Source: Pseudomonas gozinkensis | GTDB lineage: Bacteria > Pseudomonadota > Gammaproteobacteria > Pseudomonadales > Pseudomonadaceae | Assembly (NCBI RefSeq): GCF_014863585.1 | Contig: NZ_CP062253.1 | Location: 4,587,001-4,651,000 of the forward strand | Reading direction: 5' to 3' | Length of the DNA stretch: 64,000 bases | Shown: positions 1 through 8,714 of the stretch, piece after piece | Numbering within the stretch: the first letter of the stretch is position 1 | Layout: each line of letters opens with the position of its first letter | Program-made: the position numbers and the translations under genes | The notes under the pieces: generated by a model | Told to the model about the DNA's origin: nothing | Seen by the model: the letters and a program-made list of their open reading frames with translations, nothing else | Database searches by the model: none

Positions 1-401
1 GTCAGGTAATGCTGACGACCGGCGCTGGTCGGCGGCGGCAGGATGGCTTCCCAGTTCATGTTGACGATGCGGTCCACGCCGCCAACGAGGAAGGCCTGCA
101 CCGAACGGTTGTATTCAGTGACGATGATCGTGCTGTTCGGTCCCGGCACCAGTGGGCGCATGCCGATCGCCTGGGACAGGTCGATCACCGGCAGGGTCTG
201 GCCACGCAGGTTGACCACACCGCAGACAAACGGATGACGCTGGGGCATCAGGGTCAGTTTCGGCAGTTGCAGGACTTCCTGCACCTTGAACACGTTGATC
301 GCGAACAATTGGCGCCCGGCCAGTCGAAACATGAGAATTTCCAGGCGATTCTCACCCACCAGTTGCGTGCGTTGGTCTACCGTGTCGAGAATGCCGGCCA
401 T
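1..401 (-). CDS. cheV: Chemotaxis coupling protein CheV (5' part; runs off the window)
   Basis: The visible 133 residues form a CheW-like domain (core VVNLRGQTLPVIDLSQAIG), which couples chemoreceptors to the CheA kinase. The opening MAGILDTVDQRTQ and the family layout indicate CheV, in which a receiver domain follows; that part lies beyond the window, so CheW alone is not strictly excluded. The start ATG at 401 has an AGGAG site upstream. A sigma-28-like promoter lies 43-70 bases upstream of the start, as expected for a motility gene. The product acts at the inner face of the membrane in receptor arrays. Confidence 0.9.
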   Translation of the reverse strand, partial: MAGILDTVDQRTQLVGENRLEILMFRLAGRQLFAINVFKVQEVLQLPKLTLMPQRHPFVCGVVNLRGQTLPVIDLSQAIGMRPLVPGPNSTIIVTEYNRSVQAFLVGGVDRIVNMNWEAILPPPTSAGRQHYL

Positions 402-854
402 CAATGACTCCTGGGCTTGTTCTGATGAATTCACTATTGGGGGTTATCGGCTGAATCTGGCGGATCTTGATCCCGTCACAAATCACCAACAAAATGCCAT
501 GAGCGGGCATTGATGTCACATTAACATCATGCTTTACTGGCCCGGTGAAATCATCTGCTACATTCTCTATCGGCGCGACCCCGATTTGCGCCACAGGTTC
601 CCGTGCCTAAGGGAATCCCCTAGTAACAATCAGGCCCAACCTGATATTCGCGATATCCAATAGCCATTAATGTGACGCCATTCTCATTGCATGAACGGAG
701 TCAGGCTATTGTGTGCGATCGCAGTTCAGTGGAAACCCATCCTCTTGAAACCCCAGTTTTGTGCCAATGCACACCGGGGCGCGGTCTTGCGACGGTTCAT
801 GATCGTCGACACACACGGCATTCCCTCATCAGACATGACGTGGTGGAGATAAGC
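402..854. other. Divergent intergenic region cheV / Hpt-like gene
   Basis: This 453-base gap contains the cheV promoter. I see no convincing coding frame. No strong sigma-70 promoter stands out for the rightward gene, and no terminator is visible. Confidence 0.5.
444..470 (-). promoter_or_regulatory. Sigma-28 (FliA)-type promoter for cheV
   Basis: Read on the minus strand, TCAA (467-470) is followed by 15 bases and then a perfect GCCGATAA (444-451). The family consensus is TAAA-N15-GCCGATAA, so only one base of the -35 differs. Transcription would start near 436, about 35 bases before the cheV start codon. Confidence 0.75.
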
Positions 855-1325
855 ATGCCGTACGACCGTAGTGACTGGGCGCAGCGGTTCCCCGAATTCC
901 TTGTCGAGGCTGAAACGCTCCTGGCCAAGTCTGAAGAATGCCTCAGCCATCTGCAGCTGATCAGCAATGACAAGGATGCCATCGACTGCATGCTCAGCAC
1001 CCTCCTCAAACTGGCGAACAAGGCAGATGCATTGGCGCTGGAGGCGGTATCCGGATTTTCCCTGCACCTGCATGGCCTGCTCACCCGGGTACAGGATCAC
1101 GTGGATTTGCATGCACAAGCCCTGCAAGCACTGAAAGACTGCTTCACCCTGATGGCCTGGCAACTGGAGCTGGTTGACCCAAGCACCGGTCAATTGGGTC
1201 TGGATGAAAGCGAACAGGTGTCGCTACTCGAAGCCTTTGCCTGCCAGGTCGGGGAGACTCACTTTCAATTGCCGCTCAATGGCAAGCCGATGTCTCTCGT
1301 AAACTGGTCGGAGCGTCAAGCGTAA
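855..1325 (+). CDS. Small helical protein resembling a degenerate Hpt domain
   Basis: The 156-residue protein has no signal peptide or membrane segment. An acidic helix around residues 10-35 is followed by a leucine/alanine-rich stretch, TLLKLANKADALAL, at about 50-65. Its spacing resembles the HxLKGxAxxLGL phosphotransfer helix, but the position of the phospho-accepting histidine holds threonine. This suggests an Hpt-fold protein that cannot be phosphorylated; the assignment is inference. The start ATG has GGAG just upstream; earlier in-frame codons at 672 lack a binding site. It diverges from cheV, so a role near chemotaxis or a phosphorelay is possible. I do not recognise a named gene. Confidence 0.6.
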   Translation: MPYDRSDWAQRFPEFLVEAETLLAKSEECLSHLQLISNDKDAIDCMLSTLLKLANKADALALEAVSGFSLHLHGLLTRVQDHVDLHAQALQALKDCFTLMAWQLELVDPSTGQLGLDESEQVSLLEAFACQVGETHFQLPLNGKPMSLVNWSERQA

Positions 1326-1729
1326 CCGTGCACACCGTGGGCTGTTTAGCCCCTCAGTCTTCGCCGTCGAATGTCGCAATTGAATAGTTCATGCCTGCCC
1401 GCGACACCTTCCAATAAATAATTACGAGCGATGAATGCAGACTATCCTCTGCTGATGTCAGGGTTTTCCTGTGTAAAAGAAAACTTGCGGCAGCATCGAT
1501 AATTATCGAGTCAGGTACTTCAACTTCTCCATTATGGAACCCTCGTCCAAGACGACCAGTTTCCTGACTCTTTGGACATATAGTGCAAACGCGACCAACG
1601 GTATGTTAAGTGGTATTATGCCGCCCGTTAGTTGTTTCAGTTAATGGCATTGTGATTTCAATGATCGGTCTCCACCGAAGTTGGCGCTCAATTATCGATC
1701 ACTGAACCGTTTAGAAATCAACAACCTGA
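1326..1729. other. AT-rich intergenic region upstream of a two-component pair
   Basis: About 400 bases without a gene. The region is visibly more AT-rich than its neighbours. It holds a perfect 14-base palindrome, TCGATAATTATCGA, at 1496-1509. A TATAGT hexamer lies near 1580 and a TATTAT near 1615; either could be a -10 element for the kinase gene, but neither has a good -35. Confidence 0.4.
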
Positions 1730-2701
1730 ATGACAGTTTTCCAGACAGAGACCGCCAGCCCTTCTGTACGGTCTGCCCGCAGCGAACATCCATTGGCTCC
1801 ATCCGCTATGTACGCCAGCCTCAAGTCAATCACCACATGGCCTCCCTCCCGAGAAAATGCCCGCAGGTTCACACTCCTGCTGTGTACGGCTTCGGCCCTG
1901 GGCAGCCTGTTGAGTTATGGCGTCTCCGCGCCGTTGTCGCTCGGCCTGCTGCTGATCAACGTGGCGGCCGCCGGCTGCGTCTGGACACAACATCGCCTGT
2001 CGCGCAAATCCATCAAGTTTCAGCCTCAGGAACTGGCCGACCGTTTGCTGGAAGTCCAGGAAAACGAGCGTCATCGCCTGAGTCGCGAACTGCACGACGA
2101 CATCGGCCAGTTGCTGACCGCCGCCAAGTTGCAAAGCGAATGGCTCAAGCGCCGTTTGCCCGCCGATATGCAGGAACACTGTTCGGCACTGTGCGAAACA
2201 CTGGATGAAACCCTCAACAAGGTGCGCGACGTATCGGCCATTCTCAACCCACGCCAGCTGACCAGTCTGGGCCTGGAGGCGAGTCTGCGCGCGCATCTGC
2301 TCAAGACATTGACCAATACGTCGGTGCACTGGAGCCTGGACTGTCAGCAGCGTCTCAATGGCATCCCCGAAGAAATGGCCGTCGCCGCCTTTCGCATCAC
2401 GCAGGAAGCGGTGACCAATATCCTTCGCCATGCACAAGCCAAAAACCTGCTGATCCGCGTGCAACGCCTGCCGCAAGGCTTGACTCTGCTGATCAGCGAC
2501 GATGGTCTGGGCTTTTCCCCGGCGGCGAACCCCGGCCGCGAAGGACAGCGGGGCATGGCCGGGATGGCCGAGCGCATCGAGCAACTGGGCGGCACCCTGA
2601 GCGTGACCAGTGAGCCGGGCAAAGGTACTCAAATCGAAGCACTATTCCCCTGGGCGCCCCGGGCACTCGAGCGGGCCAGTACGAATAAGGTTATGCGTTG
2701 A
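1730..2701 (+). CDS. Sensor histidine kinase, NarX/UhpB type (HisKA_3)
   Basis: The 323-residue protein has one hydrophobic region at about 45-85 (probably two membrane passes). A coiled linker follows, then a HisKA_3 dimerisation motif with His122 in SRELHDDIGQLL. A HATPase_c domain lies at about 215-310, with ITQEAVTNILRHA (N box) and SDDGLGF and GMAGMAERI (G boxes). No separate sensor domain is visible, so the signal may be sensed through the membrane part. The ribosome site before 1730 is weak, and ATG 1808 is an alternative start. The stop overlaps the start of the response regulator, so the two are translationally coupled. Confidence 0.85.
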   Translation: MTVFQTETASPSVRSARSEHPLAPSAMYASLKSITTWPPSRENARRFTLLLCTASALGSLLSYGVSAPLSLGLLLINVAAAGCVWTQHRLSRKSIKFQPQELADRLLEVQENERHRLSRELHDDIGQLLTAAKLQSEWLKRRLPADMQEHCSALCETLDETLNKVRDVSAILNPRQLTSLGLEASLRAHLLKTLTNTSVHWSLDCQQRLNGIPEEMAVAAFRITQEAVTNILRHAQAKNLLIRVQRLPQGLTLLISDDGLGFSPAANPGREGQRGMAGMAERIEQLGGTLSVTSEPGKGTQIEALFPWAPRALERASTNKVMR

Positions 2702-3357
2702 CTTGTAACTTACTTCTGGTGGATGACCACTCGCTGATCAGGGCCGGCGTGCGCGCCCTGGTGCTGGATATTCCCGGTTATGCAGTCATCGGCGAGGCCA
2801 ATGATGGCTCGCAGCTGCTCGAAATGGTCGAGCAGCTGTCTCCCGATATCGTATTGCTGGACATTTCCATGAAAGAAACCAGCGGTCTGGAAGCCTTGCA
2901 GCGGCTCAGACGTGTACGCCCGCAGAGCAAAGTGCTGATTCTGTCGATGCACACCGACCCCGCGTTGATCATGCAGGCGCTGGAGTCCGGTGCTCACGGC
3001 TACCTGCTCAAGGACACCACGGCCACCGAACTCGAACATGCACTGGAAGCGCTGCGCAACAACGAGCGCTACCTGAGCCCTGCCATCGCACACACCGTGA
3101 TCAATCAGGCGCTGACCCGCAACCTGAAGCAGCAGCCGGAAGTCGCCGAGTCGCATAACCTGACAGCTCGCCAGCTGGAAATCCTGCGCCTGATCGTGCG
3201 CGGCAAGTCCACCCGGGAAATCGCCAATGGCCTGGGCTTGAGCATCAAAACGGTCGAAACCCACCGTTCGCAGATCATGAAGCGTCTGCAGATCTACGAT
3301 GTGGCGGGCCTGGTCCTGTTTGCCGTGCGAGAACAGATCATCAGTCTGGACGACTGA
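2698..3357 (+). CDS. LuxR/NarL-family response regulator
   Basis: The 219-residue protein has a receiver domain at about 3-120 with acidic pocket DD(8-9), phospho-acceptor Asp55 and Lys104 in LLKDT. A LuxR-type helix-turn-helix follows at about 150-210 (LTARQLEILRLIVRGKSTREIA). It is the partner of the kinase just upstream. The start is a TTG overlapping the kinase TGA, a typical coupled arrangement. The loop after Asp55 reads ISMKETSG, with lysine where proline is usual. Its 3' end overlaps the convergent yegS-like gene by 17 bases. Confidence 0.88.
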   Translation: MTCNLLLVDDHSLIRAGVRALVLDIPGYAVIGEANDGSQLLEMVEQLSPDIVLLDISMKETSGLEALQRLRRVRPQSKVLILSMHTDPALIMQALESGAHGYLLKDTTATELEHALEALRNNERYLSPAIAHTVINQALTRNLKQQPEVAESHNLTARQLEILRLIVRGKSTREIANGLGLSIKTVETHRSQIMKRLQIYDVAGLVLFAVREQIISLDD

Positions 3358-4258
3358 GACGATCCGTTGCGCCCAACAGTGGCGAGTCCTTGGGCAAATG
3401 CACACGCAACGCCCCTGGACGCGCCGCGAATCGCAGACTCTCGCCCTCCAGTGGCTCGCCGTCGAGATTGATGCAAAGCCCTTCGGCAACCTTGATTTCA
3501 ATCCACGGCAAACGCGTGCGCACAAACATGTTGTCGATGCCGAAACCGTCGCTGAGCAGATTCTTCAGTGTCCCGACCAGCTCCTGTGGTGCTGGCAAGA
3601 TACTGATATCCAGAAGACCGTCGTCCACCAGCGCTTCCGGGCACAACACTTGCCCACCGCCGGCCTGACGGCCATTGCCGATACCCAGTGCCAGCAGCTC
3701 GCCACTCCAGTGAAAGTCCGGCCCCTGCAATTCACCATAGGCGGCGTGCAGCTCACTGAACCGCGATAAACCAGTGAACAGGTAGGCCGCGCCACCCAGC
3801 ACCTTTTTCAGATCTTCCGACGTATTGGCTGTCACCTGGCTGCCAAACCCGCCGGTAGCCATGTTCAGGAAGATCTGCCCACCGACCTCACCCAGATCGA
3901 TGTCATGGGAGGGCGCCTCGAGCAACTCAAGCGCCTCGGCCGGCTCCATCGGAATAGCCGCCGCGCGGGAAAAATCGTTGGCGGTTCCCAACGGCAAAAG
4001 CACCAGACTGGCCTTGCCCGGCTGCGCCGCCAGCGCTTCCGCGATGTCACGCAGGGTGCCATCCCCACCACCGGCGATGATCTGACGAAATCCCGCGTCC
4101 AGCGACTCTTTCACCAGCCGCTGGGCATCACCCGCCTCCCAGGTCAGGCGGACAGCCAGCTCCCAGCCCTGTTTTCGTTTGTTCTCGACAGCGGCACGAA
4201 CCGCCTCGTTGAGTGCCTGCTTGCCATGCAGAATCAACAATGCCTTGCGTTCACTCAT
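3341..4258 (-). CDS. yegS: YegS/DgkB-type lipid kinase
   Basis: This 305-residue protein belongs to the diacylglycerol kinase catalytic family. GGGDGT at 63-68 is the nucleotide-binding loop, and GTANDFSR further on is the second family signature. The length fits YegS (about 300). E. coli YegS phosphorylates phosphatidylglycerol in vitro; the natural substrate here is unknown. It is cytosolic and membrane-associated, with no signal peptide. ATG 4258 is preceded by GGGAG; upstream in-frame sequence to 4426 is not convincing protein. Confidence 0.88.
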   Translation of the reverse strand: MSERKALLILHGKQALNEAVRAAVENKRKQGWELAVRLTWEAGDAQRLVKESLDAGFRQIIAGGGDGTLRDIAEALAAQPGKASLVLLPLGTANDFSRAAAIPMEPAEALELLEAPSHDIDLGEVGGQIFLNMATGGFGSQVTANTSEDLKKVLGGAAYLFTGLSRFSELHAAYGELQGPDFHWSGELLALGIGNGRQAGGGQVLCPEALVDDGLLDISILPAPQELVGTLKNLLSDGFGIDNMFVRTRLPWIEIKVAEGLCINLDGEPLEGESLRFAARPGALRVHLPKDSPLLGATDRLSRPD

Positions 4259-4685
4259 TGCGGTTACTCCCGGAATTAAATCAGTACGAGACATCTTGAC
4301 CCTCAAGAGGAGTAAAAAAGTCGCTCGCCTACTGATTAATTCCTGCTGCTCGCCTACTCGTCCTACACGCCGGTACTTTTTCGTACAGAACGTAAGGAAT
4401 CGGCTCAATTGACCAAGTCCGGTCATTGGTACAACGTGTGTCGGCGTTAGCGATCTTCAATTCAATTACACAAGGATGTGCATCTAATGAGTGGATACAG
4501 TTTCAGGACTTTCGATACTTTGCATACCGGCATGTGCCAAGAGACTCCCATGGCAGCAGGCGGGCGTCTCCATGCAAAGCCATGAAGCAAGACTATCCGT
4601 GAGTCCGGTTGCCTCTCTCTCCGAAAGTCGCGCCAGTCTTAAAGACGAATTCAAATGCTGCGCCAGAAATGCTGGAGAAAACGAT
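4259..4685. other. Divergent intergenic region with an 11-base direct repeat
   Basis: This 427-base gap separates yegS from a small plus-strand gene. GCTCGCCTACT occurs twice in direct orientation (4323-4333 and 4348-4358), 25 bases apart, which could mark a regulator site for yegS. A 32-codon frame at 4488-4586 has no support beyond an ATG. Confidence 0.4.
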
Positions 4686-4880
4686 ATGGAACCGCGTGTC
4701 ACCGAGCTGGAAACTCACCTCAAGTACATTCGACGCGACATGGACGAAGTACGAGGAGACGTCAAAGCCATCAAACATCGTCTTGCCTACTCGGCAGGCG
4801 CGACAGCGATGGTGCTCGGACTGGTGGGCTGGATTGCCAATAGCCGGTTCGATCAACTTGTCGCGCTGATCAGCCGTTGA
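4686..4880 (+). CDS. Small membrane-anchored hypothetical protein
   Basis: The 64-residue protein has an amphipathic, charged N-terminal helix (about 1-38, heptad-like: VTELETHLKYIRRDMDEVRGDVKAI cut short here in meaning as a coiled coil). One membrane segment follows at about 40-56 (AGATAMVLGLVGWIA). The layout resembles small XhlA-like proteins, but the function is unknown. ATG 4686 has GGAG about ten bases upstream. The same frame could start earlier at 4575 or 4491, where the sequence does not look like protein. It is convergent with moeA. Confidence 0.6.
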   Translation: MEPRVTELETHLKYIRRDMDEVRGDVKAIKHRLAYSAGATAMVLGLVGWIANSRFDQLVALISR

Positions 4881-4936
4881 CCGACAGAAAGGCAGGCATC
4901 GTGTAACCACTGTGCCTGCCTTTCAAATGCCTGCGA

Positions 4937-6163
4937 TCAACCGAGAAGCTCGCTGAGTGGAATGAAGGGCACCATGTCTTCCTCGGCCAGGACTCGTCCC
5001 TCCTGTACCTCCACCAGCCCCTCGGCCCAGGCAGCGCTGCGCAAAACGCCGGAACTCTGGTTACGGTAGATAGTAGCGTGTCCCTGCTCCAGACGTCCCC
5101 GCAAATACTCACGTCGATTGCCAGCCTGAGGCCAGACAAACCCTGCGGGCACCGAAAACTTCATCGGCTCGACATCCTGTACGCCCTGGCGACGCAACAG
5201 ATAAGGCCGGGTCAACAAGGCAAAGGTCACCAGTGTCGAGGCGGGATTTCCCGGCAACCCAATCACCGGAACATTTCGAAAATGCCCGAACGTAAGCGGT
5301 TTGCCAGGCTTTATTGCCAGTTTCCAGAGTGTCAGCTCGCCCTCTTCCCTCAATGCTATTCCGAGGAAATCCGCCTCTCCGACCGATACGCCACCGGTCG
5401 AAAGAATCAGGTCTACATCCTTGAGCTCCCCAAGTCTCGCACGGGTGGTGGGCAGGTCATCAGGCAGGATACCGGCATCCACCACTTCACATCCCAAACG
5501 CTGCAACCAGCTGCACAACAACACCCGGTTGCTGTTGTAGATCTGTCCCGGCCCCAATGCCGTGCCAGGTTCGACCAACTCGTCCCCCGTGGACAGCACC
5601 GCCACACGAACCCGGCGAACCACCTCGAGCTCTGCGCAACCCAGCGATGCGGCCAGCCCCTGTTCGATCGGACCGAGCCGGGTGCCTGCGGCCAGGACCA
5701 ACTCACCGACGGTCGTTTCCTGGCCTTGCGGGCGAATGTTCTGCCCGGCCACCATCGTCTCGATAAAACTCACGCGCCCGTCGGCATGAATCTCGACGTT
5801 TTCCTGCATCTCGACACAGTCGGCACCAGCAGGCACCGGAGCGCCCGTGAATATCCGCGCACAGGTTCCCGGCTTCAAAGGATCGGGCGCCTGTCCGGCG
5901 AAAATCTTCTGACTGACCACTGACGGCTCGCCGGTCCAGTCGGACAGCTTCAAGGCATAACCGTCCATGGCACTGTTCGGCCATGGCGGCAGATCCAGCG
6001 TCGAAATCAGATCCTGCGCCAGCACCCGCCCCTGAACCTGCGCCAGTGGCAAAGACTCGAACTCGACAATCCGCGAGCGCTCGGCCATTTCCAGCAACCG
6101 CGCCAACGCCTCTTCGACAGACATCAGACTGCCAGTCTTGCCCGGCTTACCCACGGGATTCAC
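4937..6163 (-). CDS. moeA: Molybdopterin molybdenumtransferase MoeA
   Basis: The 408-residue enzyme inserts molybdate into adenylated molybdopterin to form the molybdenum cofactor. Family motifs include PPWPNSAMDGYA near residue 60, the MoCF_biosynth core STGDEL, ILSTGGVSVGEADF, and GLPGNPAS in the C-terminal half. The proposed start is GTG 6163, inside the end of moaB. GTG 6154 or ATG 6124 are alternatives; the exact start is uncertain. It overlaps moaB by 17 bases, so the two form an operon. Confidence 0.93.
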   Translation of the reverse strand: MNPVGKPGKTGSLMSVEEALARLLEMAERSRIVEFESLPLAQVQGRVLAQDLISTLDLPPWPNSAMDGYALKLSDWTGEPSVVSQKIFAGQAPDPLKPGTCARIFTGAPVPAGADCVEMQENVEIHADGRVSFIETMVAGQNIRPQGQETTVGELVLAAGTRLGPIEQGLAASLGCAELEVVRRVRVAVLSTGDELVEPGTALGPGQIYNSNRVLLCSWLQRLGCEVVDAGILPDDLPTTRARLGELKDVDLILSTGGVSVGEADFLGIALREEGELTLWKLAIKPGKPLTFGHFRNVPVIGLPGNPASTLVTFALLTRPYLLRRQGVQDVEPMKFSVPAGFVWPQAGNRREYLRGRLEQGHATIYRNQSSGVLRSAAWAEGLVEVQEGRVLAEEDMVPFIPLSELLG

Positions 6164-6686
6164 AAGGCGCCGCCTGTTTCAAATGAGTAACGAAATTGCA
6201 CGGGCGGTGGCGTGAGTCCAGTTGCTCAGCCAGGATGCCATCCCAACCGGTGCGAACCGCGTTGGTCGAACCTGGCAGGCAGCAGACCAGCGTGCCATTG
6301 GCCAGTCCCGCCAAAGCCCGGGATTGCACGGTAGAGGTGCCGATATCGGCCACCGATATCTGGCGGAACAGCTCACCAAAACCATCGACCTGTTTGTCCA
6401 GCAGGCAGGCCACAGCTTCCGGAGTGCTGTCGCGACCAGTAAAACCGGTGCCCCCGGTGATCAGCACGACTTGCACAACATCGTCGGCAATCCAGTGGGC
6501 GACTTGCGCACGAATTTTGTACAGGTCATCTTTGAGCAGCACTCGCTGCGCCAGATAATGGCCAGCAGCTATTAGACGGTCGACGAAGACCTGGCCGGAG
6601 GTATCGGTTTCCAGGGTTCGGGTATCGCTGACCGTCAGTACCGCGATATTGAGCGGCACGAAAGGTACATCAGCCTTGGCTTTCAT
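6147..6686 (-). CDS. moaB: Molybdenum cofactor biosynthesis protein B
   Basis: This 179-residue protein belongs to the MoaB/Mog family and acts in adenylation of molybdopterin before metal insertion. Motifs are LTVSDTR near 17-23 and LITGGTGFTGRD around 75-86, the pterin-binding loop. Length matches MoaB. It is the first gene of a moaB-moeA unit and diverges from mobA across 81 bases, so the shared gap probably holds both promoters. Confidence 0.93.
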   Translation of the reverse strand: MKAKADVPFVPLNIAVLTVSDTRTLETDTSGQVFVDRLIAAGHYLAQRVLLKDDLYKIRAQVAHWIADDVVQVVLITGGTGFTGRDSTPEAVACLLDKQVDGFGELFRQISVADIGTSTVQSRALAGLANGTLVCCLPGSTNAVRTGWDGILAEQLDSRHRPCNFVTHLKQAAPCESRG

Positions 6687-6767
6687 AGGCTCGTCCAGTT
6701 GTAGGAGAAACAGCCCGGTGTTATATCACAGCGCCCCCTTTTTTCACCGTCCTTGCGGAGAGCAGCC

Positions 6768-7370
6768 ATGACCTCGGATACGCCATTGCCCCCCTGCTCC
6801 GTCCTGTTGCTGGCGGGTGGACGCGGCCAGCGGATGGGCGGCCAGGACAAGGGACTCGTGGAATGGCACGGTGAACCGCTGATCGCACATCTGCAGCGCA
6901 AGGTTCGGCCGTTGACGGATGACCTGATCATCTCCTGCAACCGCAATCGTGAACGTTATGCGCCGTTCGCCGATGTGTTGGTGACGGATGACGAAGAAGA
7001 TTTTCCCGGCCCGCTGGCTGGCATTCGTGCCGGCTTGAAAGTCGCGCGCCACTCCCACTTGATGGTGCTGCCCTGCGATGTTCCGCGCATCGACCTTGCG
7101 CTGCTGCACAGCATGCGCGAGGCGGCCAGCCTGAATTCTGAAAAACCTTTAATGTTGCGACATGACGATCACTGGGAACCCCTGCTTTGCGTGATTCCAG
7201 TGGCGCTCCTGCCTGCCTTCGAGGAGGCCTGGAGCAAGGGAGAACGCAGCCCCGGCCGGCTGATGCGCAATCTCGATGCCCAGGCCCTGGTTTGCCCTGA
7301 CAACGATCCACGCCTGGCCAATCTCAACACCCCTGAACTGTTGAGTTCGCACAACACTGTGTCAGACTGA
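6768..7370 (+). CDS. mobA: Molybdenum cofactor guanylyltransferase
   Basis: The 200-residue enzyme transfers GMP from GTP to molybdenum cofactor, making the bis-MGD form used by nitrate reductase and related enzymes. The nucleotide-binding signature [17 protein letters not shown] lies at residues 14-30, and PCDVPRI further on is the metal-binding segment of this nucleotidyltransferase fold. ATG 6768 follows GCGGAGAG. The usual partner MobB is not next to it. Confidence 0.93.
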   Translation: MTSDTPLPPCSVLLLAGGRGQRMGGQDKGLVEWHGEPLIAHLQRKVRPLTDDLIISCNRNRERYAPFADVLVTDDEEDFPGPLAGIRAGLKVARHSHLMVLPCDVPRIDLALLHSMREAASLNSEKPLMLRHDDHWEPLLCVIPVALLPAFEEAWSKGERSPGRLMRNLDAQALVCPDNDPRLANLNTPELLSSHNTVSD

Positions 7371-7448
7371 CAGCATTCAAGGAACTTGCACGCCTTGTAT
7401 ACGTCTCAAGCTCAGTAACCAAAAGAATTTCCCTTCGGAGACACACTC

Positions 7449-7670
7449 ATGACTCAACGGACCCTCGCCACTTTCATGCTCGCACTGGGCCTCGCCACCC
7501 TCGCCGGTTGCGCTTCGCCAACAGTGATCACCTTGAATGACGGTCGCGAAATCCAGGCTGTCGACGCCCCCAAGTATGATGAAGATTCGGGCTTCTACGA
7601 GTTCGAACAATTGGACGGCAAGCACACCCGCATCAACAAGGATCAGATCCGCACTGTCAAAGAGCTGTAA
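7449..7670 (+). CDS. YgdI/YgdR-type small lipoprotein (DUF903)
   Basis: The 73-residue precursor has a lipoprotein signal peptide ending in LAGC with Cys21 as the lipidation site. The mature part (VITLNDGREIQAVDAPKYD and the KDQIRTVKEL tail) matches the DUF903 SH3-like fold of YgdI/YgdR. The function is unknown. It stands alone, with its own ribosome site (CGGAG) and a strong terminator just after it. Confidence 0.88.
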   Translation: MTQRTLATFMLALGLATLAGCASPTVITLNDGREIQAVDAPKYDEDSGFYEFEQLDGKHTRINKDQIRTVKEL

Positions 7671-7695
7671 GTCTTCAGTTCGACAGCGGATACAG

Positions 7696-7721
7696 AAAAG
7701 CCCGCAATATGCGGGCTTTTT
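7696..7721. terminator. Rho-independent terminator, probably bidirectional
   Basis: AAAAGCCCGC-AATAT-GCGGGCTTTTT forms a ten-pair stem with T and A tails on both sides. It lies between the convergent lipoprotein gene and the pseudouridine synthase gene. Confidence 0.9.
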
Positions 7722-7751
7722 CGTGTCTGACAGAAAAGGGTCTACCTGTGA

Positions 7752-8645
7752 TCACCACTCCAGCGCAATCCGGCTTTCAAATTCCCGTGCCTGACCAGTG
7801 ACCGGATCGATAAACCGTAACCCCTGTGCCAGGAGTTTGAGCGGATTGGCGTAGTCATCCTCAACGTCCTTGAGCACTTCAGGGTAAAACGGATCATTGC
7901 AGATGCTTGCCCCCAACGCCGTCATGTGCACCCGCAGTTGATGCTTCTTGCCGGTCACCGGATACAGGCCGTAGCGCCAGAGTTGGCCGTTCTTTTCGCG
8001 AACCTCCACCGCCGTTTCGGTATTGCTTGCACCCGGTCCTTCCTGCATGCGGAAAAACGGTTCGCCGTCGACCATGCGACTCTTGTGCACCAACGGAAAG
8101 TCCAGCCCGGGCAGCGCGGCAGCAATGGCTTCATAGCGTTTTTCGATCTGCCGGGTCGGGAACAGTGACTGATACGCCGACCGCGTCTGTGGGTTGGCCG
8201 AGAAAATCACCAGCCCGGCCGTGTGCCGGTCAATCCGGTGCAGCGGCACCAGGTGGGGATTGTCCAGGCGACGGATCAATCGGCGAAGCAACGTCTGCTC
8301 GACGTACTCGCCTGCCGGGGTCACCGGAAGGAAATGCGGCTTGTCAGCCACCACCAGATGATCATCCGCATACAAAATCGACTCGACTACCGGGATCGGT
8401 TTTTCATCCGGCACTTCACGAAAATAGTGAATGCGCAGCCCTTCCCTGTAGGGCAAGTCCAGCGCAATCGGCTGCCCCTGACCATCCAGCACCCGGCCCC
8501 GGGCGATTCGATCCAGCCATTGATCACGCCCGATGGCACTGAAATGCTCACACAGACAATCGAGCACAGTCCGCCAATTGCCGGGGGGCAGATAAAGCGT
8601 GCTGGCCTGATTCTGTGCGGCGGAAAATGTGGATGTGCTGGACAT
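7752..8645 (-). CDS. RluA-family RNA pseudouridine synthase
   Basis: This 297-residue protein belongs to the RluA family. The catalytic signature HRIDRHTAGLVIFS contains the nucleophilic aspartate, and the KKHQLRVHMTALG segment is the other family block. The N-terminal part lacks a clear S4 motif. It isomerises uridines in rRNA or tRNA; the target base cannot be read from sequence. ATG 8645 is preferred over the TTG at 8666. Confidence 0.88.
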   Translation of the reverse strand: MSSTSTFSAAQNQASTLYLPPGNWRTVLDCLCEHFSAIGRDQWLDRIARGRVLDGQGQPIALDLPYREGLRIHYFREVPDEKPIPVVESILYADDHLVVADKPHFLPVTPAGEYVEQTLLRRLIRRLDNPHLVPLHRIDRHTAGLVIFSANPQTRSAYQSLFPTRQIEKRYEAIAAALPGLDFPLVHKSRMVDGEPFFRMQEGPGASNTETAVEVREKNGQLWRYGLYPVTGKKHQLRVHMTALGASICNDPFYPEVLKDVEDDYANPLKLLAQGLRFIDPVTGQAREFESRIALEW

Positions 8646-8714
8646 ACGGAAAACTCGAACCTTCAAAGCAGAGCGGCATTATCCAACACCGGGCGCAGCA
8701 GACCTAGCGCAGAA

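Noticed and set aside
4488-4586. 32-codon frame with an ATG before the small membrane protein gene.
   Set aside because: Poor ribosome site, no protein-like composition and no neighbour to support it.
4593-4640. On the minus strand the translated end GERGNRTHG looks like the peptide often read from antisense tRNA-Ser/Leu genes, and CCTCTCTCTCCG resembles a tRNA 3' end.
   Set aside because: No matching acceptor 5' strand, anticodon arm or CCA is present, and the T-arm does not pair. Treated as chance.
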